Source: Mycolicibacterium sphagni
GTDB lineage: Bacteria > Actinomycetota > Actinomycetes > Mycobacteriales > Mycobacteriaceae
Assembly: GCF_013337765.1 (NCBI RefSeq)
Contig: NZ_VBSB01000015.1
Location: 62,001-126,000 of the forward strand
DNA length: 64,000 bases
Reading direction: 5' to 3'
The notes beneath the pieces are model-generated. The model was not told where the DNA came from. It did no database searches and was given only the letters and a program-made list of their open reading frames with translations. A program made the position numbers and the translations under genes. Below, in pieces: positions 26,979-34,242 of the stretch. Every line of letters starts with the position of its first letter. Position 1 is the stretch's first letter.

Positions 26979-28202
26979 GTGGAGTCCGTGTCAGATGGCG
27001 AACCCGCCGTACGGCGCCGGCCGAAGGATCGCAAGGCGCAGATCGCCCGCGCGTCGGCCGATGCGTTCGGGTCGCAGGGCTATCACGCGGTCAGCATGGA
27101 GGACATCGCCGCGCGGGTGGGCATCACACCCGCCGCGCTGTATCGGCACTCCTCCAGCAAGTACGACCTGTTCCGCGACGCCGTGTTGGGGCTGGGGCAG
27201 ATGCTGGTGGATGCGACGGCATTCGCCGACGATCTGGACGACGATCCGGCAGGGACGTTGCGGGCGTTGACTTCTGCGTTGGTCGACACCACGATCGGCT
27301 GCCGGACTGCGGGCGGACTGTACCGGTGGGAAGCGCGCTATCTGAAGGACCCCGATCGCGCCGTCCTGGTCGATCAGCTCAAGGTGGTGAACCGCCGGCT
27401 GCAGATTCGCTTGGCGCAACTGCGGCCCAAACTGACATCGTCTCAGCAGCGGACGCTGTTGACGGCCACCCTCAGCGTGATCGGCAGCATCACCGATCAT
27501 TCCAATCCGCTTGCGACAGGCGAGATCCGGTTGTGTCTGAACACCATGGCGACGGATCTGCTCGCTGCTGAGCTGCCCACGACTCGGCGTCGCACCGGCG
27601 TGCGGCGGGAAGCCGTCAGCCCCGGGGCCGAGGCCGGGATGTACGAGCATGTGCTCTACGAATCGGTGCGGCTGTTCTACGAGCACGGGTACCGCAACAC
27701 GAGCATGGAGGACATCGCGTCGGCCGTCGGCATCCAGACTTCCGGGCTGTACCGGTCATTCCCGGGCAAGGCCGACATCCTGGCGTTGGCGTATCGGCGG
27801 GCAGCCGATCGGCATTCCAGTGATACCGCCGATGCGCTGTCCCGCACATCCGATCCTGAAGTGGCACTGGACGAGTTGATCGATGACTACATCGGCCGGG
27901 TGATGGAGTCGCCGGATCTGCCGTACGTGTATTACACAGAGCGGCACAACGTTCCGGAAGCGGATCTGCGGGTGTTGGAGACCATCGAGCATTCGACGAT
28001 GGATGCGTGGGCCCGACTGGTGACGGCAGCACGACCCGAGCTGAAGGTCGGTGCGGCGCGGTATGCGGTGGCGGCTGCATTCTCGCTGACGGTGGACTTC
28101 GGGCGGCTGTTCAATCGTGATGCCGACCCGGAGTCGGTGGCGACGATCCGGCGGCTGATGGAGGTCACGCTGCTGGGCCGGCCGGTGAAGCGTCGGCGGT
28201 AG
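26979..28202 (+). CDS. tandem TetR-family regulator (two TetR units in one chain)
   Basis: The 407-residue protein contains two complete TetR units. The first helix-turn-helix spans about 18-65 (SMEDIAARVGITPAALYRHS), the second about 225-275 (SMEDIASAVGIQTSGLYRSF); each is followed by its own ligand-domain-like helices. The two HTH regions are clearly similar, suggesting internal duplication. It follows the secreted protein by 6 bases at the end of the mce operon and probably controls it. Starts GTG 26979 and 26988 are both possible. One chain could bind like a TetR dimer. Confidence 0.85.
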   Translation: MESVSDGEPAVRRRPKDRKAQIARASADAFGSQGYHAVSMEDIAARVGITPAALYRHSSSKYDLFRDAVLGLGQMLVDATAFADDLDDDPAGTLRALTSALVDTTIGCRTAGGLYRWEARYLKDPDRAVLVDQLKVVNRRLQIRLAQLRPKLTSSQQRTLLTATLSVIGSITDHSNPLATGEIRLCLNTMATDLLAAELPTTRRRTGVRREAVSPGAEAGMYEHVLYESVRLFYEHGYRNTSMEDIASAVGIQTSGLYRSFPGKADILALAYRRAADRHSSDTADALSRTSDPEVALDELIDDYIGRVMESPDLPYVYYTERHNVPEADLRVLETIEHSTMDAWARLVTAARPELKVGAARYAVAAAFSLTVDFGRLFNRDADPESVATIRRLMEVTLLGRPVKRRR

Positions 28203-28220
28203 CTTCTGCTGCGCCGACTG

Positions 28221-28266
28221 TGGGGCTCATGTACAGAAAATCGCCAAACTCTGTACAGGAGGCCCA
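28221..28266. terminator. long inverted repeat between convergent genes
   Basis: Arms 28221-28237 and 28250-28266 pair at 15 of 17 positions around a 12-base loop; the inner TGTACAGA/TCTGTACA is perfect. It lies at the meeting point of the TetR and cyclase genes and includes the last codons of the cyclase. A bidirectional terminator is likely; a protein-binding palindrome is possible. Confidence 0.5.
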
Positions 28267-29069
28267 CACTCGGCGTTATTAGATGCGGATCCGATCCGGT
28301 CGACGAAGGCGTCGACCGGATGTAGGTGACTGCGTAGGGTCAGCGCACGCCGTGCCGCCCCCTGCATGAGGTGATCGGCCACGCCAGCTGCCACAAGCAA
28401 CTCGCCGCCGGCTGCGTGTTGTTGCATCCGCGCCGCCACGTTGACCGGATCCCCGAGCGCGGTGAAGTCGACGACCGCACCGCCGACATTGCCGACGTAG
28501 GCCGTGCCTGCGTTCACCGCGACCCCGAGCGATAGCCAGGGACCGTCGGCGCTGCCGTTTCCGACCGCGTCGAGCAGGTCGCGGCCCGCCTCGACCGCGC
28601 GACTCCGGTAGTCCGGACCGCTAATGCCGCGGACGAAGAACGCCATGATCTCGTCGCCGATGAGCTTGTCGATGATCGCGTCGTGCCGCAGTAGCGTCCT
28701 CGTCGCGGTCTCGTAGAACCGGTTGAGCAGTGCCGCAAACTCGGGGGCCGTCGCCTGCTGACCCAAGGCGGTCGAGCCGCGGACGTCGGCGAAGAGCACC
28801 GCGATGTCGACCTCGGCGCCGCCGGGCGGCAGGGCGTCGCAACAGCGGCTGCACAGATTGGGGTTCTTGCGCGACGGAGTGAACCCGGCGACGCCGAGAA
28901 GACGTCCGGCTGGGCCGCCGAACGGGTTGTTGCACATCTTGCATCGTGGGTTCGACGGCAAGTAGCGAAACAGTTTGCGGGCCCTGACGAGTGGGGCGTG
29001 TCCATCCGTCAGCACCTTCTGCCAGAGATCGACTGTGGGCGCCGACGTGGCGGCGATTGTTTGAACCAT
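28227..29069 (-). CDS. class III adenylate/guanylate cyclase with N-terminal Cys-rich module
   Basis: The 280-residue protein has an N-terminal zinc-ribbon-like part with CKMCNNPFGG and LCSRCC, then a class III cyclase domain (about 85-245). Metal-binding Asp residues are in FADVRGSTAL and KLIGDEIMAFF, and the transition-state Asn/Arg are in FTALGDPVNVAARM. It should make cAMP. The layout resembles soluble mycobacterial cyclases of the Rv1120c/Rv1359 type. A hairpin overlaps the 3' end. No membrane segment is seen. Confidence 0.83.
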   Translation of the reverse strand: MVQTIAATSAPTVDLWQKVLTDGHAPLVRARKLFRYLPSNPRCKMCNNPFGGPAGRLLGVAGFTPSRKNPNLCSRCCDALPPGGAEVDIAVLFADVRGSTALGQQATAPEFAALLNRFYETATRTLLRHDAIIDKLIGDEIMAFFVRGISGPDYRSRAVEAGRDLLDAVGNGSADGPWLSLGVAVNAGTAYVGNVGGAVVDFTALGDPVNVAARMQQHAAGGELLVAAGVADHLMQGAARRALTLRSHLHPVDAFVDRIGSASNNAECGPPVQSLAIFCT

Positions 29070-29122
29070 GTCCTGAATCGTTGACCCGGCGGGTATCGCC
29101 GCGCATGAGGCATGGGCCTCAA

Positions 29123-29941
29123 TTACCAGACGCGGATGTAGTCGATCAGCATGTTCGCCGGGTAGGTACCGCCCCGAGGGTCGCCGCCGCCGGAGCCCGC
29201 GACCGCGAGGTCGAACACCGGAAACATCTGGTACCCAGCATCATTGAACTGCCAGTCCGGAAGGGTGTGCGCCGGAACGTTATAGTACGGCGCGGCGCCG
29301 TCGACGTAGTCCTTGTAGAACCGCATGCCGGCGTCGTCCCACACCAGGCGCCAGGTGTGCCAGGCGGGATCGACGGCGATGCGCGCGCTGACGTGCTCGC
29401 CGCCGTTGAGCTTGGCGTGGATGGCGGTGGCAGGGCCCCAGCTGCCGTTGCCGTACCACTCCAGGACGTCGACCTCGCCGCCGTTGACCGGGCTCTCGTT
29501 GGACAGGTACCAGGCGGGCCAGCAGCCGGCGGTCAGGCAGTCCAGCTTCATTCGGGCTTCCCAGGTGTGGCCGATGCCGCCTTGCCACTTCCCGAAGATC
29601 TTGCCGCTGTAGTAGGTGGGCCCGTCTTTGGCGGCGTGGAACACGAGGTTGGAGTTGCCGTCGAGGTACACGTTGCGACGGTCATCGCGGTATTGCCCGA
29701 CGTTCTCGGGCAGCTCCCAGAAGGTGGGGTCCTCCATGGTTTCGCGGGCCAGCGCGGTGGTCCACTTCGAGGGGTCGGGAGCCGAGCCGGCGGGGCCGTC
29801 GAACTCGTCGTGGAAGAGGTAGTTCTGCGGGGCGGGGGCGGCCGGGGCCGGTGTGGTCGGTGTGGCGTTGGCGCCAGGGAGTTTGGTGGCGGCTGCCAGG
29901 AGCCCGAGCCCCGCTGTCATGAGCATGTGGCGACGGTCCAT
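29123..29941 (-). CDS. exported GH16 family glycosidase (Rv0315-like, beta-1,3-glucanase annotated)
   Basis: The 272-residue secreted enzyme starts with a twin-arginine-like signal (MDRRHMLMTAGLGLLAAA) ending near ANA. The GH16 jelly roll follows, with FHDEFDGPAGSAPDPSKW, the catalytic motif GEVDVLEWYGNG (nucleophile and acid/base Glu), and the C-terminal NDAGYQMFPVFDLAVAG. It is close to M. tuberculosis Rv0315. ATG 29941 is chosen over longer in-frame starts because the signal peptide begins there. It may act on beta-glucans or be non-catalytic; activity is unproven. Confidence 0.87.
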   Translation of the reverse strand: MDRRHMLMTAGLGLLAAATKLPGANATPTTPAPAAPAPQNYLFHDEFDGPAGSAPDPSKWTTALARETMEDPTFWELPENVGQYRDDRRNVYLDGNSNLVFHAAKDGPTYYSGKIFGKWQGGIGHTWEARMKLDCLTAGCWPAWYLSNESPVNGGEVDVLEWYGNGSWGPATAIHAKLNGGEHVSARIAVDPAWHTWRLVWDDAGMRFYKDYVDGAAPYYNVPAHTLPDWQFNDAGYQMFPVFDLAVAGSGGGDPRGGTYPANMLIDYIRVW

Positions 29942-30041
29942 GACCCCATACAAGCCGGATCGTGCTGCGGGTCGCAACCTTGGGGTCGCCTGTATGGGCA
30001 ATGACCTGGTGTTATGCGGGTAGCGGTCGTACGGTGGGTGC

Positions 30042-30524
30042 GTGGCAGAACAGACAGCGGCGATCACGCCGGCACCTCCGCCGGATGCGATCATGCGGGC
30101 CGTCAACCCGCTCATGCGGTATCTGTTGCGCACCCCGCTCGCGGGCGGGCTGCGTAAGCAATTCATGGTGCTGAGTTTCAAGGGACGCAAGACGGGACGC
30201 GAGTTCGTCGTGCCGGTCAGTGCGCATCACATCGACGGCGATCTGTATGCGTTGATCGGGAGCGTGTGGAAGGTGAACTTCCGCGGCGGGGCGACGGCTT
30301 CGGTGTTGTACGAGGGCTCGTCGCGAGCCATGCGGGGCGAGCTTATTGAGGATCGGGCGCTGACGGCGGATCTGTTTCACCGGTGCGCAGTGGCGTACGG
30401 GGTCAAGCGCGCGCAGCGGATGATGGGGTTGCAGTTCCGCGACGCCCGGGTCCCGACGCTGGCGGAGTTCGCCGAAGCGATCGAGGTGAACAAGCTGGCG
30501 GCGATTCGGTTTACGCCGTCCTAG
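30042..30524 (+). CDS. F420-type nitroreductase-family (DDN-like) oxidoreductase
   Basis: The 160-residue product matches the flavin/deazaflavin-dependent oxidoreductase family (DUF385): an N-terminal amphipathic helix (RAVNPLMRYLLRTPL), FMVLSFKGRKTGREFVVPVS, and GGATASVLYEG with DARVPTLAEF. These bind F420 (or flavin) and reduce small substrates. GTG 30042 is the start. The stop codon TAG lies in the CTAG that borders the inverted-repeat unit downstream. Confidence 0.8.
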   Translation: MAEQTAAITPAPPPDAIMRAVNPLMRYLLRTPLAGGLRKQFMVLSFKGRKTGREFVVPVSAHHIDGDLYALIGSVWKVNFRGGATASVLYEGSSRAMRGELIEDRALTADLFHRCAVAYGVKRAQRMMGLQFRDARVPTLAEFAEAIEVNKLAAIRFTPS

Positions 30525-30556
30525 TGGTGTGTCACGCAATTAGTTAACTGCATGTT
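30521..30556 (+). repeat. left terminal inverted repeat
   Basis: The left 36-base arm pairs with 31223-31258 at about 28 of 36 positions. The inner 13 bases (30544-30556, TTAACTGCATGTT) and the outer 8 (CTAGTGGT) match exactly, and the 15-base middle is partly diverged at equal length. Confidence 0.7.
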
Positions 30557-30580
30557 CGGGACTATGTGTCGGTGAGTGCA

Positions 30581-31123
30581 TCACCAATGGCCAAGGCCGC
30601 GATTGACTGCTGCTGCCTGGTGGATGGAGGCCTTGAGCTCTTCGTAGGCACACTCGTGGGGACGGAGGGATTTCAGCGGTCTGAGCCGAATCGTCTTCTG
30701 CTCCGTAACTTCTCGGTTGAGAACACTCGTCGGCAGCACGTAGAACGTCCATTGCGCGACGTTCAGCGGGTCGGCATGTTCGCGGTCCGTAACGGTGAGC
30801 AGACAGAAGACGTACACGTCGGCGCTTCGCCCCGCACTGGCCGCAGAGGTGTTGGCGCGAGCGTCCCAGCCCTTTGCGGGGCGGATGTTGAACGCGATCT
30901 CCGATAGCCGGGTTTGCTTCCACGTTTGCACGTAGGCAGCCGACTTCACCTCGACACCGATATCGCCGATGACGAGGTCGTACTTGTCCCATTCGACGCG
31001 CTTCGTGTCGCAAATGCCGAGTGATTTGGCCACGATGTACTCGGCCAGCACACCACGGGTGGTGTTCGTGAGCAGGTCGTCGTACGCCCAGGCTAGAAAT
31101 TCCTGTCTATCCAAGTAAGTCAT
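30581..31123 (-). CDS. PD-(D/E)XK nuclease-like protein in the inverted-repeat unit
   Basis: The product is about 180 residues from ATG 31123, which has GAAGG seven bases upstream; GTG 31207 would add 28 residues but has no ribosome site. Core motifs fit the PD-(D/E)XK fold: a helix with Glu (RGVLAEYIVAKSLG), then Asp in WDKYDLVIGD and Glu-x-Lys in GVEVKSAAY. These are the metal-binding residues of many restriction and repair nucleases. It has no partner methylase here. It fills most of the inverted-repeat unit. Target specificity is unknown. Confidence 0.6.
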   Translation of the reverse strand: MTYLDRQEFLAWAYDDLLTNTTRGVLAEYIVAKSLGICDTKRVEWDKYDLVIGDIGVEVKSAAYVQTWKQTRLSEIAFNIRPAKGWDARANTSAASAGRSADVYVFCLLTVTDREHADPLNVAQWTFYVLPTSVLNREVTEQKTIRLRPLKSLRPHECAYEELKASIHQAAAVNRGLGHW

Positions 31124-31222
31124 CGTCGCGCCTTCATCGCTTGCGCAGTTCCCCTTTCCCAGTACTGTCGTCACTTTGTGCCGGTCGATGTCGTCGAGAG
31201 TCAGCACCGATTCGGGAGTTCC

Positions 31223-31258
31223 AACATGCAGTTAAACAATAATGAGACGGACCACTAG
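31223..31258 (-). repeat. right terminal inverted repeat
   Basis: The right arm has the exact 13-base core AACATGCAGTTAA at 31223-31235 and ACCACTAG at 31251-31258, in mirror order to the left arm at 30521-30556. The next base begins the stop codon of the convergent secreted-protein gene. Confidence 0.7.
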
Positions 31259-31840
31259 TTAGGCTCCCGCGCAAACCCCCGAGTCGCGGATGGTAGTGCC
31301 GTAGACGTTGGCGGTCGCGATGTGCGCGTTGAGCTGACCGGACGGCAACTGGTGCTTCATGTTGTCGCTGATCTGGGTGAGCTGATACCAGAGATGGAAC
31401 ACCGAATCCCCGTTGTAGACAGGCGAATACTCGCTCTGGTCGGGGTAATTGACGATGAACAGGGTGTGCGCGCGGGGGTCGAGGAAGGCCGCGGACTGGT
31501 CGAGGTTGGCTTCGACGGTATTCGCGGCCGACTGCACGCCGGGTGCGGTCCAGACGTCGTGACGGTCACCGAGAAAACGCTGGAAGCCGAAGACCTGGCT
31601 CATGAGCGTGCCGTACTGGGCGTTGAACCACTGGCAGGATTCGCGCATCGCGGTCAGCTGCTCGGGGGTCACCCGGTTCTGCCACAGGTTGTATGGATAG
31701 ACGACGGTGTTGGGCTGCCAGTCACTGTCGTGAGGGACGAACTGCGGCAGTGACGGTGTGGGGTTGTCGGCGTAGGCGATTGGCGTAGCGATGCCCGCAG
31801 CAGCGAGGAACAGTGCTGCGAACTTGACCCACCTGCGCAT
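31259..31840 (-). CDS. conserved secreted protein of unknown function
   Basis: The 193-residue product has a clear signal peptide (FAALFLAAAGIATPIAYA, cleaved before DNPTP). The mature domain has regularly spaced Trp and Gln, SCQWFNAQYGTLMSQVFGF, and a Cys near the C-terminus that may pair with that of SCQW. I do not recognise the family. It is divergent from the KAS III-like gene across a 105-bp gap. Confidence 0.7.
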   Translation of the reverse strand: MRRWVKFAALFLAAAGIATPIAYADNPTPSLPQFVPHDSDWQPNTVVYPYNLWQNRVTPEQLTAMRESCQWFNAQYGTLMSQVFGFQRFLGDRHDVWTAPGVQSAANTVEANLDQSAAFLDPRAHTLFIVNYPDQSEYSPVYNGDSVFHLWYQLTQISDNMKHQLPSGQLNAHIATANVYGTTIRDSGVCAGA

Positions 31841-31882
31841 TGGGTCATTCTTTCGCGTGACAACCGGCGTTGTCTAGGGATC

Positions 31883-31917
31883 CGCTAGGGACAGTGAAGG
31901 GCACAAGGGCCCTAGCG
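31883..31917. promoter_or_regulatory. inverted CTAGGG repeat in a divergent promoter region
   Basis: CGCTAGGG (31883-31890) and CCCTAGCG (31910-31917) form a perfect 8-bp inverted repeat with a 19-base spacer. A further CTAGGGA copy lies at 31874. The position between divergent genes suggests a regulator site, but which regulator is unknown. Confidence 0.4.
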
Positions 31918-31945
31918 ATGTCCGTCAAGGGCGATCCATCGTGGG

Positions 31946-33058
31946 GTGATGGGCTCGGTCAAGCACTGGTTGGTGATGGACAGCGGGGGCGACGCGGCCC
32001 GCGCACCGTTCACCACGCGGATCGCCGGTGCGGGGCGGCACCTGCCGGCCACCCACCTGAGCACCGACGAGCTCATGTCGACGACCCGACACCGCACCCA
32101 TATCGATCTCGAGCGGTTGACCGGCATCCACGAGCGGCGGGTGTCCGTCGGCGACGAAGATTCCTACACGCTGGCGATCTCCGCCGCGCGGGACTGCCTG
32201 GCCCACGCGAATCGGTCTGCGCAGTCCGTTGATGCCGTGATCAGCTGCAGCATCACCAAGTTTCACGACGGGCTGACCCAGTGGCTCGAACCGACGATGG
32301 GCGGCGCGGTCGCCGAGGCGGTCGGCGCGGGCAAGGCGTTGACGTTCGATGTGTCCAACGCCTGTGCGGGGATGCTGACCGGTGTCACCATCGCCAATAA
32401 CTGGATCCGCCAGGGGAACATCGAGCGGGCACTGGTGGTCAGCGGCGAGTACATCTCTCAACTCGGACGCAATGCGGCACAACATATCCGAACCATCATG
32501 AGCAACGAACTGGCGTCGCTCACCCTTGGCGACGCCGGCGCGGCGCTCCTGCTCGAGCGGGCTCCGGCCGGGTCGGCAGGCATCAGCCTGGCGGGGTTCA
32601 CCACGGTCGCCGACCACAGCCGGCTCTGCCTCGGCTATCCGAAGGGGCATGATCCCGCAGCCCGGATGTTCACCGACGCCAGGGCCATCCACCGCGTGGC
32701 GATGGCCGACACCCCCCTGCTGCTGCACGAGGTGCTGGACGCGGCGGGCATCGCGCTGCGCGACGTCGACCATGTGATCACCCACCAGACGTCGGCCCGC
32801 GCGATCCGCAAGGGCATGAAGGAGATGGTCGCCGAGTTCGGCGAAGGACCGCGCCACGACGCCGTCATCACCGTCGACCGCTACGGAAACACCGCGTCGA
32901 CCACCCATACCGTTGCGCTCGTCGAGGAACTCGAGGCGGGCCGGATCCGTCCGGGAGAGACGATCGCGTTGATCGCGTTGGCATCGGGCCTGGAGATCGG
33001 CGTGGTGCTGCTGACGCTGGACGAGGAATTGGTGGGGGCCTATGGGCACGGTGATTGA
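31946..33058 (+). CDS. KAS III-like (FabH-family) ketoacyl synthase
   Basis: The 370-residue thiolase-fold protein has the full KAS III triad: Cys in FDVSNACAGML, His in ITHQTSARA and Asn in RYGNTASTTHT. It could condense an acyl-CoA with an extender or act as an acyl transferase; primer specificity is not visible. GTG 31946 and ATG 31949 are adjacent in-frame starts. It overlaps the second KAS III-like gene by 17 bases, suggesting that the two are made together. It differs from the housekeeping FabH by its setting away from FAS-II genes. Confidence 0.83.
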   Translation: MMGSVKHWLVMDSGGDAARAPFTTRIAGAGRHLPATHLSTDELMSTTRHRTHIDLERLTGIHERRVSVGDEDSYTLAISAARDCLAHANRSAQSVDAVISCSITKFHDGLTQWLEPTMGGAVAEAVGAGKALTFDVSNACAGMLTGVTIANNWIRQGNIERALVVSGEYISQLGRNAAQHIRTIMSNELASLTLGDAGAALLLERAPAGSAGISLAGFTTVADHSRLCLGYPKGHDPAARMFTDARAIHRVAMADTPLLLHEVLDAAGIALRDVDHVITHQTSARAIRKGMKEMVAEFGEGPRHDAVITVDRYGNTASTTHTVALVEELEAGRIRPGETIALIALASGLEIGVVLLTLDEELVGAYGHGD

Positions 33059-33908
33059 TCGGCTCGAAGTGGTCCACGGCGGCTGGCGTGCCCGGCACAG
33101 CGGGCTGCGCCTGGCCGTATCGGCGGCCAAGAAGTGCCTCCACGAGGCGGACTGCGATCCCGACGATCTCGACCTGCTGGTCAACGCGGGCATCTATCGG
33201 GACCGGAATCTGGGCGAGCCGGCGCTGGCGGCGTTGATCCAGGAGGATATCGGCGCCAACAGCGAGGATCCGCATGCTGGCGCGCACGGCACCTTCTCCT
33301 TCGACGTGGCCAACGGCACCTGCGGGGTGTTGACCGGGCTGCAGATCGTGGACGGATTCCTGCGCTCACACACGATCAAACGCGCGCTGGTGGTGGCCAG
33401 CGACGCCGATCCCGGGCACGGGATGAGCGAGCATTTCCCGTTCACCGCGGCCGGCGGCGCGATGTTGTGCCGGTGGAGCGACGACGAGTACGGGCTCGGC
33501 CGGTTTCATTGGACCAATCACCGCGATGGTGGTGAATCATTCAGTGCCACTGTGGGATTGCACGATTCCCACAATGTGCTGCGATTCCAGCGATCGGAGT
33601 CGATGGACCAGCAGTTCGCGGGCGCCGCCGCCGAAGCCGCGAACGATTGCCTGCGCGAGTCCGGCCTGTCGCTAGCCGACGTCGACGTGATCATCGCGGC
33701 GCCCGCCCGGCCCGATTACCGTGCGGCACTGGCGGAGCTGCTCGGCGTTCCGGTGGAACGGGTGATCGTCGCCGGCGACGAACGCCTGCACACCGCGGCC
33801 TTGGTGGCCGCCTTCGGCAACGGACTTCCTCGGGGTACGCGGGCGCTGATCGTCGCCGCGGGTGCCGGGGTTACCGCGGGGGCGGCGATCTATCGCGAAC
33901 CTGCTTAG
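33042..33908 (+). CDS. degenerate KAS III-like partner protein
   Basis: The 288-residue thiolase-fold protein keeps the nucleophile region (FDVANGTCGVL), but the His segment reads AAPARPDYRAAL and the Asn segment reads ERLHTAALVAAFG, so the His/Asn pair of a condensing enzyme is absent. It also lacks about 50 N-terminal residues. It overlaps the upstream KAS III-like gene by 17 bases and may form a heteromer with it, acting as an acyl carrier or acyltransferase-type subunit. That role is inferred. Confidence 0.75.
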   Translation: MGTVIDRLEVVHGGWRARHSGLRLAVSAAKKCLHEADCDPDDLDLLVNAGIYRDRNLGEPALAALIQEDIGANSEDPHAGAHGTFSFDVANGTCGVLTGLQIVDGFLRSHTIKRALVVASDADPGHGMSEHFPFTAAGGAMLCRWSDDEYGLGRFHWTNHRDGGESFSATVGLHDSHNVLRFQRSESMDQQFAGAAAEAANDCLRESGLSLADVDVIIAAPARPDYRAALAELLGVPVERVIVAGDERLHTAALVAAFGNGLPRGTRALIVAAGAGVTAGAAIYREPA

Positions 33909-33964
33909 GCGTTACTTCGCGTCCCGCGCGCTGCGCCTAACAGCGGAAGAAGATTCGTAGCGCG

Positions 33965-33985
33965 GTGTAGCACATCTCGCTACAC
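33965..33985. promoter_or_regulatory. palindromic operator upstream of vapB
   Basis: GTGTAGC (33965-33971) and GCTACAC (33979-33985) form a perfect 7-bp inverted repeat with 7 bases between, ending 8 bases before the antitoxin ATG. This is the usual place for autoregulation by a VapBC complex. Confidence 0.6.
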
Positions 33986-33993
33986 TGAGGCGT

Positions 33994-34242
33994 ATGGCAA
34001 GAACGATCCCGCAACGTGAACTGCGCAACGAGAACGCGAAACTGATGGATGCGGTGGCCGCGGGTGAGACGTTCGTCGTCACCCGCCGCGGGGAGCCGGT
34101 CGCCGAACTTCGCCCCATCCAGTCTGTCCGCAAGACATTCATCAGTCGCGACGACCTGGCACGCATCGCCGGTGCGGGTGTCCGGATCGACCCTGACCAG
34201 TTTCGTCGGGACCTCGACGCCGCGATCGATCAGAGCGTGTAG
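33994..34242 (+). CDS. vapB: type II antitoxin of Phd/YefM-VapB class
   Basis: The 82-residue protein has a Phd/YefM-type N-terminal DNA-binding part (MARTIPQRELRNENAKLMD, TFVVTRRGEPVAEL) and a C-terminal toxin-binding tail. The TGA/TAG stop is followed directly by the toxin's ATG, the usual antitoxin-toxin order. A GAGG ribosome site and a palindrome lie upstream. Confidence 0.85.
   Translation: MARTIPQRELRNENAKLMDAVAAGETFVVTRRGEPVAELRPIQSVRKTFISRDDLARIAGAGVRIDPDQFRRDLDAAIDQSV

Larger units (their letters stand above)
30521..31258. mobile_element. 0.74-kb inverted-repeat-bounded unit carrying a nuclease-like gene
   Basis: This unit has 36-bp imperfect inverted terminal repeats and one gene, and its GC looks lower than its neighbours. 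Its outermost four bases are CTAG on both sides, either a palindromic target duplication or the ends of the repeats. Removing it restores two convergent host genes meeting at CTAG. No transposase is encoded, so mobility would need one in trans. Confidence 0.6.
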
